In this document: positions 25,768-34,028 of the stretch, piece by piece
How the letters are laid out: each line of letters starts with the position of its first letter
Numbering within the stretch: the stretch's first letter is position 1
Source of the DNA: Candidatus Poribacteria bacterium
GTDB lineage: Bacteria > Poribacteria > WGA-4E > GCA-2687025
Length of the DNA: 64,000 nucleotides
Reading direction: 5' to 3'
Assembly: GCA_028818695.1 (NCBI GenBank)
Contig: JAPPNK010000026.1
Span: 124,001 to 188,000, forward strand
Made by a program: the position numbers and the translations under genes
The notes under the pieces: generated by a model
Seen by the model: the letters and a program-made list of their open reading frames with translations, nothing else
Databases searched by the model: none
What the model was told of the DNA's origin: nothing

Positions 25768-27666
25768 TTAGACGAAACGTCGGCCGAGGACAACTGAAAT
25801 GCCGAAGAGGCGGCGGTAAAACGCAAGCTCCGCTTCTAAGGCGCGCCGCACGTTTTCCGCCTGTCGAAAGCCATGCCCTTCGCCTTCAAAGAGGACGCAT
25901 TTGGCTTCCAGTCCGTTGTCGTTGAGCGTTTTGACCATCGCTTCGGTTTGGTTTGGCGGAACGACCTTGTCCTCCATGCCCTGCAAGAACAGAACAGGTC
26001 CGGAGATGTTCTTGGCGTAATGAATCGGCGACCGCTCCCGATACAGATCGGCGCGCTCAGGATACGGTCCGATCAACCTGTCAAGGTATCTCGATTCAAA
26101 CTTATGGGTGTCCTTCGCCAGCGCCTCCAGATCGCCGATGCCGTAATAACTGCATCCCCCCTTGAACGCGTCTCGAAACGCGAGCGCCGCCAGCGCGGTG
26201 AATCCGCCGGCGCTTCCGCCGCGCACCGCTATGCGTTCGCCGTCGACGGCTCCGCGCTCTGCCATGGCGCGCGCGCCGTTGACGCAGTCGTCCACATCCA
26301 CGACGCCCCATTGCCCGTTCAGCCGCTCTCTATAGTCGCGTCCGTAGCCGGCGCTTCCGCCGTAGTTGACGTCCAGCACGGCAAAGCCTCGGCTGGTGAA
26401 AAACTGAATTGAGGGGTTGTAGGACGCTGTCGCCGCGCCGGTCGGTCCGCCGTGGCAGCTGACAATCAAGGGCGGCTTTTCGTCTTTAGGAGGCTCAACG
26501 CTGTCGTTTTTGGGCGGATAAAAGAAGCCGCGCGCTGTCAGCCCGTTCTCCGTCAAAAATTCAACCTCCGTCGGCAGCGACAGATGCCGCTCGTCCGCCT
26601 CCGTTTCATTGGGGCGGCGAATCGTCTCGATCTCCCTTGAGGCAAGGTCAATCTGAATCAGCTCGGCGGAGCGGGACGGCGAAGCGGCGTATAGATAGAG
26701 GCTCCCATCTGCCGCCAAGGGCGAGCTCAACTCCGTATAAGGCGTCTCAATGCGCTCCGCCTCTCCAGACAGGAGATAGATGAGCGCGAGGCGGGACTGT
26801 CCATTCTGCCGATAAACGGCGGCGACCGTGTCTGCCGAGACGTATGCGTATGCGCGCATTCCAAACGCCCATTGCGGCAGTCCAAATTCGGCGTCCATCG
26901 GGGCGATGTTTCGCGCGTCGCCGTTTTCAATGCGGTAGAGGTTCCACCAGCCCGTTCTGTCGGACGCGAAAGCGAGCGCGCCGTCGGGCGACCATGTAGG
27001 CTGAAAGATCGACTCGCCGGAGCCGCCGGCGATGCAGCGCGGGTTTGTCAACTCTCCCGAAGGCGCGCATTCTGCCGTCCACAGCTCCGTTCCATCCCAC
27101 GGCATGTTCGGATGGTTCCACGCGAGCCATGCAATCTGTGAGCCGTCGGGACTGATTTGCGGCGAGGAGACAAAGTCGCTTTCCGCGTAGAGAATCGAGA
27201 CCCGTCCCGTCTCTGCGTCCACTGCCGCAAGCGCGTTCAGCGGTTCGTTCTCTCTCCGCTCCCGTTCAATGACGCACAAAATGCGGTTGCGCCGCGCGTC
27301 CATCACGCCGTCCGCATAGCGGGAGCCGTCCGCCGGGGTGATCGGATCGGGCGGCATGCCGGCGTCTTGCCGGTAAAGGCGCTGGTCGGCGTCGTTAGAA
27401 AAAAAGACCGCGCCGTCATGAACGAGATACCCGCCGCCGCCGTATTCATGGACGCGGGAACGCGCGCTGAGCGGAGCGGGCGTCAAGTCGTTCAGGGTTC
27501 CGTCCGGCTTTCTTTGGACGATGACGCTGCGCCCTTTGTCGGCGGGGCGCGTTTCAACCCAGTAAATGTCGGCGCCGTCCGAGGCGGACAGCCCCATCCG
27601 GACGCCCGCTTTAGCGACCTTTTCGGCGGAAACGGGGGACGGCCATGCGCCGTATGGAGCGCTCAT
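25768..27666 (-). CDS. S9-family prolyl oligopeptidase / acylaminoacyl peptidase
   Basis: A 632-residue serine peptidase read from ATG 27666. The N-terminal two thirds form a beta-propeller (ISPDGSQIAWLAW, WSPDGALAFASDR). The C-terminal alpha/beta-hydrolase domain has the nucleophile motif RGGSAGGFTAL, the Asp region LFLQGMEDKVVPP and the His in EGEGHGFR, completing the triad. SCHGGPTGA forms the oxyanion region. It likely cleaves short peptides in the cytoplasm, as no signal peptide is seen. It begins five bases after the PhyH stop codon, which implies co-translation. Database names vary between dipeptidyl aminopeptidase and acylaminoacyl peptidase. Confidence 0.92.
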   Translation of the reverse strand: MSAPYGAWPSPVSAEKVAKAGVRMGLSASDGADIYWVETRPADKGRSVIVQRKPDGTLNDLTPAPLSARSRVHEYGGGGYLVHDGAVFFSNDADQRLYRQDAGMPPDPITPADGSRYADGVMDARRNRILCVIERERRENEPLNALAAVDAETGRVSILYAESDFVSSPQISPDGSQIAWLAWNHPNMPWDGTELWTAECAPSGELTNPRCIAGGSGESIFQPTWSPDGALAFASDRTGWWNLYRIENGDARNIAPMDAEFGLPQWAFGMRAYAYVSADTVAAVYRQNGQSRLALIYLLSGEAERIETPYTELSSPLAADGSLYLYAASPSRSAELIQIDLASREIETIRRPNETEADERHLSLPTEVEFLTENGLTARGFFYPPKNDSVEPPKDEKPPLIVSCHGGPTGAATASYNPSIQFFTSRGFAVLDVNYGGSAGYGRDYRERLNGQWGVVDVDDCVNGARAMAERGAVDGERIAVRGGSAGGFTALAALAFRDAFKGGCSYYGIGDLEALAKDTHKFESRYLDRLIGPYPERADLYRERSPIHYAKNISGPVLFLQGMEDKVVPPNQTEAMVKTLNDNGLEAKCVLFEGEGHGFRQAENVRRALEAELAFYRRLFGISVVLGRRFV

Positions 27667-27671
27667 TTTGT

Positions 27672-28571
27672 TCAAGAGATGCCCAATCGGCGTTTCTGCT
27701 CCTTCAACATCTTTTTCTGCCGCGCAACTCGTTCCGGCACAACGCGCTCTCTCGGCCGCGTCGGTTTAAAATCGAGCCGCTTGACGCCGAGTCCTTTCAG
27801 AACCGCCTTCTCAACAAGAGAGAAATCGTCCGGATTCTTTCGGTTAAAGTTCATCGGCTTCTTGAGCGCGACGGGCGGATTCGTGATGAAGCGCGCCCGT
27901 CCGGACGGGTTGCGCGACGCCGAATGGAGAACATACGGATGGATCAGAACGATGTCGCCTGCCAACCCCGTCAGCTCGGCAAAGTCGCTGCAGCGGCGGA
28001 TCAGTTTGCCGAAGCCCGCCTCGGAGGGGAGCAGTCCTTCTGGATGTTGCGCGAGATAGCGGGCGATATGCTGGACGGAGTCGGCGGCGACGAAGGTTCC
28101 GCCGCTTTTCGGGAAAATGTCCGACCAGATGACGATGGTGAGCAGCCCTTGTTCAGGGCTGTCGAGAAAGTGGCGAAAGAAATCGCCGTCTTTGTGCCAT
28201 CCGCTCATGTTGGGGGACGGGGGCTGCCATGGCTCGCCGTCGCCGATATTGAAATTGATGATAAAGCCGTCTCCGAGCGAGAAGTTTTGCGCGTTTTGGA
28301 TGCGCTCTTCTCCGCCCATGAGGTCGCAGATCGCGTTCCATGCTCTTGGGGCGATGTCGGCGGCGCGCTTCCAATTCATGCCGGTGAGATGGACGCGCGG
28401 TTCCGCCCAGGTGTCGGGGTCGTAGGGGTCGTATCCGAGCCGCTTGAAGGCGAAGGCGCGCCATTCTTCAGCCAGCTCGCGCGGGAATGCCTGGCGTATG
28501 ACGATATGCCCGCGTTCTAGAAACTGCTGCGCCTGCTCCTGTGTGATTTCTCGATAAGGCTTTTGCGCCAT
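27672..28571 (-). CDS. Phytanoyl-CoA dioxygenase (PhyH) family protein 2
   Basis: A 299-residue Fe(II)/2-oxoglutarate dioxygenase. His126 and Asp128 in GWHKDGDFF, and a distal His216 in PYVLHSASRN, form the metal triad, with Arg225/Arg227 positioned for 2-oxoglutarate. It is only distantly similar to the other two PhyH proteins in the window, so the three probably have different substrates. AGGAAC precedes the start. It heads a three-gene operon with the S9 peptidase and the sulfatase and has its own promoter at 28608-28636. Confidence 0.92.
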   Translation of the reverse strand: MAQKPYREITQEQAQQFLERGHIVIRQAFPRELAEEWRAFAFKRLGYDPYDPDTWAEPRVHLTGMNWKRAADIAPRAWNAICDLMGGEERIQNAQNFSLGDGFIINFNIGDGEPWQPPSPNMSGWHKDGDFFRHFLDSPEQGLLTIVIWSDIFPKSGGTFVAADSVQHIARYLAQHPEGLLPSEAGFGKLIRRCSDFAELTGLAGDIVLIHPYVLHSASRNPSGRARFITNPPVALKKPMNFNRKNPDDFSLVEKAVLKGLGVKRLDFKPTRPRERVVPERVARQKKMLKEQKRRLGIS

Positions 28572-28607
28572 TATTTGTTCCTCGCCGGTGGTGCGTTTGT
28601 TTGGATT

Positions 28608-28636
28608 ACGTTACAGCATTTTGGGTCGAGTTTCAA
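28608..28636 (-). promoter_or_regulatory. Sigma-70-like promoter of the PhyH - peptidase - sulfatase operon
   Basis: On the minus strand TTGAAA (28636-28631), 17-bp spacer, TAACGT (28613-28608), 37 bp before the start codon. Confidence 0.55.
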
Positions 28637-28642
28637 GAGCGG

Positions 28643-28682
28643 ACGCTGACATGCTCTCAAGTTGTGACATTTGAACGGATAG
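28643..28682. repeat. Family A element, left-end fragment
   Basis: About 40 bp aligning to the left terminus of family A copy 2 (GCTGACATGC, then AAGTTGTGACATTTGAACG). No central palindrome or right end is present. It directly abuts the broken third HsdR_N-like gene. Confidence 0.6.
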
Positions 28683-28690
28683 GGCCTTCT

Positions 28691-28754
28691 ATGCGGCGCT
28701 CTTTGAGCGCCCCTTCAGCGTTTCAATGGCGTGGACGAGATCGTCTAGCGGCAT
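28691..28754 (-). pseudogene. Stump of a third HsdR_N-like paralogue
   Basis: Reading minus from ATG 28754 gives 21 codons (MPLDDLVHAIETLKGRSKS and two more) before TAG. The first 15 residues align with the start of the upstream gene (MNLDALAETIETLKKR) and of the next one (LEPLIEAIETVKER). Its ATG shares one base with the upstream TGA. The similarity stops next to a family A repeat end. The gene has lost everything but its 5' end. Confidence 0.7.
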
Positions 28755-30199
28755 CAGCTGTTTCCTTCATCTGCGCTTGCGGTTTTATCCGCCGCGCGCA
28801 GCAGCGTTTTGGATGGATCCACGCCGCAGTGTTCAAATAACAGAATCGGGTCCATGGGTATGCGAGATCGTCCGTTATCCCTTCCAACAAAAATTCCGTC
28901 CACAATCTTCGTAGATCTCATAGGGGATCCTTTAAGCGACTTCGGCTCGGAATTGACGATAAAGCGCTTTCTAGACTTTGACAGAATCGGCATCTTGTCT
29001 GACGTCAGGCGGCCCTGCTCATACAGCCATCCTGCGATTTCACTCAGAATATCGTTCCAAGAACGTATATCAATTTCTTTCCCGTCAGGAAATCGTATGG
29101 CGGAAGGCGGGGGCGCATTTCTAGGCGGCTTGCATTCAGGCAGCGGCGTCCATCCGTCAGTCGAAGGCGAGTCTGGAATTGGCGTCGGGGTTGGAGCCTG
29201 TTTTGGCTCTGTCGGCGGAACGGGAGTCGGTTCAGGGTCTCTTGACCGCTTCAAATAAATATGGGAGTTATCGATACCGCAGTTATGGGTCAGAGCTTTT
29301 ATATTTTCCAAATGCCGCATGGAACTTCCGTGCTTTGAAACATAAATGCCGTGCGCAATTTTGACGGGCAACTTCATGTCTTTGCCCGTATGCTCGATCG
29401 GTTCCGAATTTGCAACGTAGGCGTCGCTAGTCAATCTCTTAATCGGCATCTGATCAGACGTCAACAGCCCTTTTGAATGGAGCCATTTGGCAAGTTCCAC
29501 ATGAAGATCAGTCCAGTCTTGGATTGGAATCTCGCTTTCATCGGGGAATCTGATCGACGCAGGCACATATTCGTAGACTTCAAAGTAGGTCACCAGAAAT
29601 CGCGATAGCGCGACCCATTTGTATTCTTCGGAAGGTCTTGTCGTAGGGACAGAAAGCGGTTCTGGAATTGGCGCCGGGGGCGGATCAAGCTTTTGCTTAG
29701 GCTCAGACGCCATAAAAGGTCGATTCGCCGCCGCGGGATTCCATGACGCGAGATTCGGCCGCCAAAGCGTCAGCAGCTGAAGCGCGCATTCATGGGTCGG
29801 CGTATCGTTAATGGCGACGCTCAGCAGGCGCTGATCGTCAACGGCATGCAGCTCCCACTTATCACCGTCGGCAAGGCAGGCGTATGCGATCCCCGCTTCT
29901 CTTGCGCAGGTAAACAGATCGGTTCGGGCGGCAACGAGCGGGTCGCCCAGTTTCTTGATTTGGACGAGAGCGGCAGGCTCTCCGTATGCGGCAAGCAGCG
30001 CGTAGTCGAACACATGCTCATTCAGCCGGTAGTCAGACAGTACCGCGTCAGGGTCGGCTGTGTCCCATCCAAGAGCGCGCAGCAGCGGATCCACAAGAGC
30101 GGCGCGCGTCCGCGTTCTGCTTTCGCGCAGAAAGGCGTCATGTTTCAGTATGCGCTTCTTTAGTGTTTCAATCGTTTCGGCAAGGGCGTCTAAGTTCAT
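28754..30199 (-). CDS. HsdR_N-like PD-(D/E)XK protein with two C-terminal repeat domains
   Basis: A 481-residue protein. Residues 1-155 resemble the N-terminal nuclease region of type I restriction HsdR: Asp65 in VFDYALL, then QIK (Gln80, Lys82) where ExK is usual, and GDKWELHAV. A Pro-rich linker follows. Two copies of a domain of about 100 residues come next (about 215-330 and 365-475), each with IRFPD, W-x-D-L/I, a WL helix, LTSD-x-MPI and a final CGxD. Mrr-like enzymes also use QxK, so activity is possible. The start overlaps the preceding gene by four bases (ATGA). I cannot name the C-terminal domain. Confidence 0.75.
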   Translation of the reverse strand: MNLDALAETIETLKKRILKHDAFLRESRTRTRAALVDPLLRALGWDTADPDAVLSDYRLNEHVFDYALLAAYGEPAALVQIKKLGDPLVAARTDLFTCAREAGIAYACLADGDKWELHAVDDQRLLSVAINDTPTHECALQLLTLWRPNLASWNPAAANRPFMASEPKQKLDPPPAPIPEPLSVPTTRPSEEYKWVALSRFLVTYFEVYEYVPASIRFPDESEIPIQDWTDLHVELAKWLHSKGLLTSDQMPIKRLTSDAYVANSEPIEHTGKDMKLPVKIAHGIYVSKHGSSMRHLENIKALTHNCGIDNSHIYLKRSRDPEPTPVPPTEPKQAPTPTPIPDSPSTDGWTPLPECKPPRNAPPPSAIRFPDGKEIDIRSWNDILSEIAGWLYEQGRLTSDKMPILSKSRKRFIVNSEPKSLKGSPMRSTKIVDGIFVGRDNGRSRIPMDPILLFEHCGVDPSKTLLRAADKTASADEGNS

Positions 30200-31215
30200 C
30201 CGTCATCCCCCTCGGCAACGTTGGCTGTGATCAAATACACCTCGGACGGATCAACGCCGCCATGCTTCAGCAAAACATTAATGTTGTTTCGGGCGATCTT
30301 TGGCCATATGTCATGCTTTTCGACAAAGTATCGGCCGTTCTGGATGCTTTCAGGACTTACCATCGGCTTTCCATTCCGATGAACCTCGGAAGTGTGAATG
30401 ATGTACCTACCGGTAGACGCAAACATCCGTATCGGTATATTCTCGTCGGTCAACTTTTGATTTTGAAACAGCCATTCCGCTGTCGCTACCATCAGCCCCG
30501 CCCATTTATGGTCTTCGTCCGTTGGCGCAATTTCGCTTCCGTCTGGAAAACGAAGCGCCTTCGGGATCGCTTTCCATAACGGGGAGCTGTATCCGACCGC
30601 TTTGTACTCCGATATCGGCGTCGATTTTTCAGAAGGATCCGATTCTGATTTTTGGGTCGACTCTGTATCGGGCAGGGAGTCAGGTTCTTCGTCTTCTGGG
30701 ACGTGTATTTCAATAATCGGCGGATTGACCTTCTTCACTTTGCCCGACGCTAAATTTAGCCGCCAGAGCGTCAGCAATTCCAGCGCGCATTCATGCGCCT
30801 CATCCTTCGAGATGGAGACGTTTATCATCCGCCGGTCGTTGAGATGTCCGCGCTCAAAGACGCTGTACAGCTCCCACTTATCGCCGTTGGTCAAACCCGC
30901 ATACTCAATGCCCTCAGTGTTGGCGTAGTTGAGCATCTGCATGCGATGGTTGTCCAACGCCTCGCCCAGTTTTTTCGCCTCAAAGACGGCGGCGGGCTTG
31001 TCGTCCCCGTCTAGCAGGGCGTAATCGGCGCGCAGATTGCCGACATTGTATTCCAGCGTGACAAGCGCAGGATCGCCGGGATCCCATCCGAGCGCTTTGA
31101 GGATCGGGTTGATGAGCGCCCCGCGCGTCCGCGTTTCATTCTCGCTCAATGTCTGCCGATGTTGCTCGATTCGTTCTTTGACCGTTTCAATCGCTTCGAT
31201 GAGAGGTTCTAACAC
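30196..31215 (-). CDS. HsdR_N-like PD-(D/E)XK protein with one C-terminal repeat domain
   Basis: A 339-residue paralogue of the gene downstream. GTG 31215 is preferred: AAAGAGG lies upstream and the N-terminus then aligns with the paralogue, whereas TTG 31233 lies before that site. The nuclease motif is canonical: Asp64 in RADYALL and Glu79/Lys81 in FEAKKLG, with GDKWELYSV after it. One C-terminal domain spans about 230-335 (ALRFPDGSEI, EWLFQNQKLTDENIPIR, HGGVDPSEVY). No helicase, methylase or specificity gene is adjacent, so this is not a type I enzyme. It is first in the operon and has its own promoter. Confidence 0.78.
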   Translation of the reverse strand: MLEPLIEAIETVKERIEQHRQTLSENETRTRGALINPILKALGWDPGDPALVTLEYNVGNLRADYALLDGDDKPAAVFEAKKLGEALDNHRMQMLNYANTEGIEYAGLTNGDKWELYSVFERGHLNDRRMINVSISKDEAHECALELLTLWRLNLASGKVKKVNPPIIEIHVPEDEEPDSLPDTESTQKSESDPSEKSTPISEYKAVGYSSPLWKAIPKALRFPDGSEIAPTDEDHKWAGLMVATAEWLFQNQKLTDENIPIRMFASTGRYIIHTSEVHRNGKPMVSPESIQNGRYFVEKHDIWPKIARNNINVLLKHGGVDPSEVYLITANVAEGDDG

Positions 31216-31252
31216 CGCGCCTCTTTCTAACAAGTTTTAAGACATGCTTGGC

Positions 31253-31281
31253 ATTCTAGCGCGCTTTTTGCGCTGCCGCAA
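31253..31281 (-). promoter_or_regulatory. Promoter of the HsdR_N-like operon
   Basis: On the minus strand TTGCGG (31281-31276), 17-bp spacer, TAGAAT (31258-31253), 37 bp before GTG 31215. Confidence 0.6.
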
Positions 31282-31294
31282 ACCCGTTTCGCTC

Positions 31295-31323
31295 TTGACA
31301 CCCAACCGCGCTGTCCATACAGT
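31295..31323 (+). promoter_or_regulatory. Promoter of the Gp37/Gp68-family gene
   Basis: TTGACA at 31295-31300, 17-bp spacer, TACAGT at 31318-31323. It is divergent from, and only 13 bp away from, the -35 of the HsdR_N-like operon, so one bound regulator could affect both. Confidence 0.65.
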
Positions 31324-31364
31324 ATCTACAAGACGAGATTTGTATCGGCTTAGGGCAAACCGCA

Positions 31365-32171
31365 ATGTCATCGATTGAGTGGACAGACGCAACATGGAAC
31401 CCTGTAACCGGATGCAGCCGAGTTTCCCCCGGCTGCGACAACTGCTATATGTTCGCCATGTACCCCCGTCTGCGGGCGATGAACGTTAACGGCTACGAAA
31501 CCTCGCCTGACGACGTCCAGATGATGCGGGGGCGGCTGAACGCCCCCTTGTCATGGGTGAAGCCGCGCCTCGTCTTTGTCAACAGCATGTCTGACCTGTT
31601 TCATCCGAAGGTTGATTTTGAGTTCATTGCCGAGATCTTTCATGTGATGCAGGAGGCGTCGGAGCGGCGGGGGCATCTGTTTCAGGTGTTGACAAAGCGG
31701 CCGGGGCGCGCTGTCGCATGGTGGAAGCGGTATGCGGGCGAGTTTTCGGACAGCTGGCCGGAGCGCGTGTGGATCGGCGTTTCGGTTGAGACGCAGAAAT
31801 ATGCGCCGCGTTTGACGGTGTTGTCCCGCTTGCCGGCGAAGGTGCGGTTTGTGTCGGCGGAGCCGCTTCTGGGAGAGCTGGATCTGTCGGAATGGCTGGA
31901 GGCGGGGGAGCTTCATTGGGTGATCGCCGGCGGAGAGAGCGGAGCGGGCGACCGACCGATGAAATTGGAATGGGCGCGTCGGCTGCGCGATCAATGTTTA
32001 GCGTCGGGCGTCCCCTTCTTTTTAAAGCAGCTGGGCGGCGTCTGGAATAGACGGCGAGGCGACGCCGCTGTATTGGACGGACGGCGCTGGAAGGAGACGC
32101 CTACTTGTCAAAGCTCTTCCCATATCTATTCATACGGCGCTTCAAAAAGATCTAATCATATCTTATTTTAA
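31365..32171 (+). CDS. Phage Gp37/Gp68-family protein (DUF5131)
   Basis: A 268-residue protein. The N-terminus IEWTDATWNPVTGCSRVSPGCDNCYMF shows the family's three-cysteine cluster (C-x6-C-x2-C, Cys17, Cys24, Cys27), probably a metal or Fe-S site. FVNSMSDLFHP, QVLTKRPGR, WIGVSVE, FVSAEPLLG and VIAGGESG are further family blocks, in a TIM-barrel-like order recalling radical-SAM proteins. Function is not established. Homologues occur in phages and mobile islands. It is transcribed divergently from the HsdR_N-like operon. About 25 residues after WKETP look like a non-conserved extension. Confidence 0.85.
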   Translation: MSSIEWTDATWNPVTGCSRVSPGCDNCYMFAMYPRLRAMNVNGYETSPDDVQMMRGRLNAPLSWVKPRLVFVNSMSDLFHPKVDFEFIAEIFHVMQEASERRGHLFQVLTKRPGRAVAWWKRYAGEFSDSWPERVWIGVSVETQKYAPRLTVLSRLPAKVRFVSAEPLLGELDLSEWLEAGELHWVIAGGESGAGDRPMKLEWARRLRDQCLASGVPFFLKQLGGVWNRRRGDAAVLDGRRWKETPTCQSSSHIYSYGASKRSNHILF

Positions 32172-32214
32172 TTCGGCGATGCCTGCAAGCGCCGGACAGT
32201 CTCTAAAGGCGATG

Positions 32215-32345
32215 GCATTGATTTTAGAGTCGTTTTGGAATGCGGAGGCCGTCTAAGAGAACTCTAGATTCCCGCTTTCGCGGGAATGGCAAGTACCCGA
32301 TTTGAACAGGATTTTCGTACATCATCGTCTGCAGAGGCTATCAAG
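32215..32345. repeat. Family B repeat, copy 2
   Basis: Inverted relative to the copy at 10230-10365, with the shared TTTCGTACATCATCGTCTG block, palindrome 32269-32286 and a GGAATGCGGAGGC block. It fills about half of the 300-bp gap between the Gp37/Gp68 gene and the convergent Cys4 gene. The rest of that gap shows nothing else. Confidence 0.7.
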
Positions 32346-32469
32346 CGCCGCGGCGCATCCTGTCAATCTTTTCCGTCTTTCTAATCCTAGTTCCGACAAG
32401 AGGCGCCTGGGCATGAATAGTAAGGGATGAGAGAAAAGGAACAGAGAAGAAAGGTTATAAACGTTCCAA

Positions 32470-32922
32470 TTATCGCAACCTGCGTTCTCTCTCTTCGCGG
32501 CTTCGTTGGCGCATTTCGATGGCGAGTTGGCGTTTGGCGCGTTCCCGCTCTCGGATTCGGCGTCGTTCTTGCGACCGTTTTTCGATGGCGGACAGCGGTC
32601 GGTTTCGGTTTCGGCGCCACTGAAAACGCACAGGCACGCGCGGCTTCGGCATCGGTATCTTCTGCAGCAGCTCGCGCAGTTTGACGATCCAGCCCGGTAT
32701 GGAGCGCGCCTTGCGCCCGTGTCCGCACAGCTGAATCGGCAGCCCGCGCGCGCGTTCCTTCTCGCCGAGGTTGAACTCGCACGAGGCGCAATCGCCGCTG
32801 TCGCGCAGGAAGCCCGACAACATTGGGCATGCGACGCAGACGCGCTGCCCGATCTGCTTTCGGCGTATCTTGCGCGGACGCGCCTCAAAAAACCGCTCTA
32901 TCAAACGCATCGGACTATTCAT
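32470..32922 (-). CDS. Small Cys4 basic protein coupled to the S1/P1-like gene
   Basis: A 150-residue protein. Residues 29-55 hold a four-cysteine cluster (CVACPM then DCASCEF), probably a zinc site. The C-terminal half is extremely basic and predicted helical (repeated Arg/Glu, ending REERERRLR). Its ATG overlaps the upstream stop by eight bases (ATGAATAG), implying translational coupling. An opposing frame of similar length has no such context. No family is recognised. Zinc plus a basic helix could suit nucleic-acid binding, but that is inference. Confidence 0.55.
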   Translation of the reverse strand: MNSPMRLIERFFEARPRKIRRKQIGQRVCVACPMLSGFLRDSGDCASCEFNLGEKERARGLPIQLCGHGRKARSIPGWIVKLRELLQKIPMPKPRVPVRFQWRRNRNRPLSAIEKRSQERRRIRERERAKRQLAIEMRQRSREERERRLR

Positions 32923-33832
32923 TGCCCCGCCTTGGGCTTGCCTCTTCTTCGGTCGGCGCGGCGATAGGCAGGTCAGGCTTGCCCGCCCGTTCCCATGCCG
33001 TCAGCCAAAACCGCGCGGCCGTCTCCGCCGCTTTGCTGATCTGCGACTCCAGCGTCTCTCCGCTCATGATCCACAGCCGCCTGAAATACTCGTCGTTCTT
33101 TTCTAGGTTTCCTGTCAAGCCGCTCCGCGCCCTGCGGTCATGGTTCAACAGCAAAAAATGGAGCGCATACGAGTCCATGACCGCCTCAAAGACAGCGTCA
33201 TACGGCTTTTCAACCGTCTGCCCCGCCTCAATCTTGGGCGCCGCCGCCGCTTTCAGTTGCGCCTCGTACCGCTGCACTAGGTTCCATTCCCACAGCGCGT
33301 CCGCGTGCGGCTGCCCCGTTTTCCTGCCGTTGAAGTTCATGACGCAGTGGTAGGGCTGGTAAGGCTTGGCGGCGTAAAACGCATGCGCTCCGAGCGCGGC
33401 GGCGATCCGCTCCGAATCCTCCGACCTGAACGCCTCCGTCACAACATCCAGATAGGACACAATCCGCCACGGCAGACGTCCATACTTGTCAAACGTCTCC
33501 TCCCCAAACTTCTCTACCGCCGCCTCATAATCGCGCGGCAGCTCGTTGAACGGGTAGGGTCCGAACCCTTCATAGTCGATGTCGAAATAGTGGTTTGCGT
33601 GTTCGTTTTGATGTTTTGGGTCGTCGCTCTCGCGCCACAGGTACGGGTCGATAGCGTGTTGAACGATCTTGTCCTGGTTCTCGATAAAGAAGGCGCGGAC
33701 CGGCTCCGGCATCGCCTCGCACGCTTTTTGGGCGATGAGTCGGTGCGCCTCATGCCCCCATCCATGCGCGGCGCCCGCCGCCAACAAGAACGCCCCAAAC
33801 GCCGCCAAACGCCGAACACTCCATCGAACCAT
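32915..33832 (-). CDS. S1/P1-nuclease / phospholipase-C-like exported protein
   Basis: A 305-residue protein. ATG 33832 follows AAAGGG and opens a signal peptide; cleavage before the Trp of GWGHEAH would give the mature N-terminal Trp used as zinc ligand in S1/P1 nucleases. Further putative ligands are HAIDP, NHYFDID, PYQPYHCV and HADALWEWN, in family order. It probably acts in the periplasm on nucleic acids or phospholipids with three zinc ions. Sequence divergence leaves the substrate open. It has a strong promoter and is coupled to a small Cys4 gene. Confidence 0.75.
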   Translation of the reverse strand: MVRWSVRRLAAFGAFLLAAGAAHGWGHEAHRLIAQKACEAMPEPVRAFFIENQDKIVQHAIDPYLWRESDDPKHQNEHANHYFDIDYEGFGPYPFNELPRDYEAAVEKFGEETFDKYGRLPWRIVSYLDVVTEAFRSEDSERIAAALGAHAFYAAKPYQPYHCVMNFNGRKTGQPHADALWEWNLVQRYEAQLKAAAAPKIEAGQTVEKPYDAVFEAVMDSYALHFLLLNHDRRARSGLTGNLEKNDEYFRRLWIMSGETLESQISKAAETAARFWLTAWERAGKPDLPIAAPTEEEASPRRGNE

Positions 33833-33875
33833 ACGCGCCCTTTCTAAACGGCAAACGCCTATCCGCTTCTTGTTC

Positions 33876-33904
33876 AGTGTATCCAAAAGCGGCGGCGCGC
33901 GCAA
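33876..33904 (-). promoter_or_regulatory. Promoter of the S1/P1-like gene
   Basis: On the minus strand TTGCGC (33904-33899), 17-bp spacer, TACACT (33881-33876), 43 bp before ATG 33832. The same hexamers recur at other genes here. Confidence 0.65.
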
Positions 33905-34028
33905 ATCCTGCTGGGACGCCTAAGCTTCCCGTTTTCACAGGATGACGATTTCGCTCTTCTGTAACCCGTTCCCGCTTAACTCGTTTATTTAAGCGCGACC
34001 GCTTTATTGATTGCAAGGAGAAATGCGC

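Noticed and set aside
28754-31215. Calling the HsdR_N-like pair a type I restriction system
   Set aside because: Neither protein has a helicase domain, and no HsdM or HsdS gene is nearby.
32506-32967. Plus-strand frame of 153 codons opposite the Cys4 gene
   Set aside because: The minus-strand frame has an 8-base overlap with its upstream gene and a Cys4 cluster; the plus frame has neither context nor motif. The choice is moderately confident.
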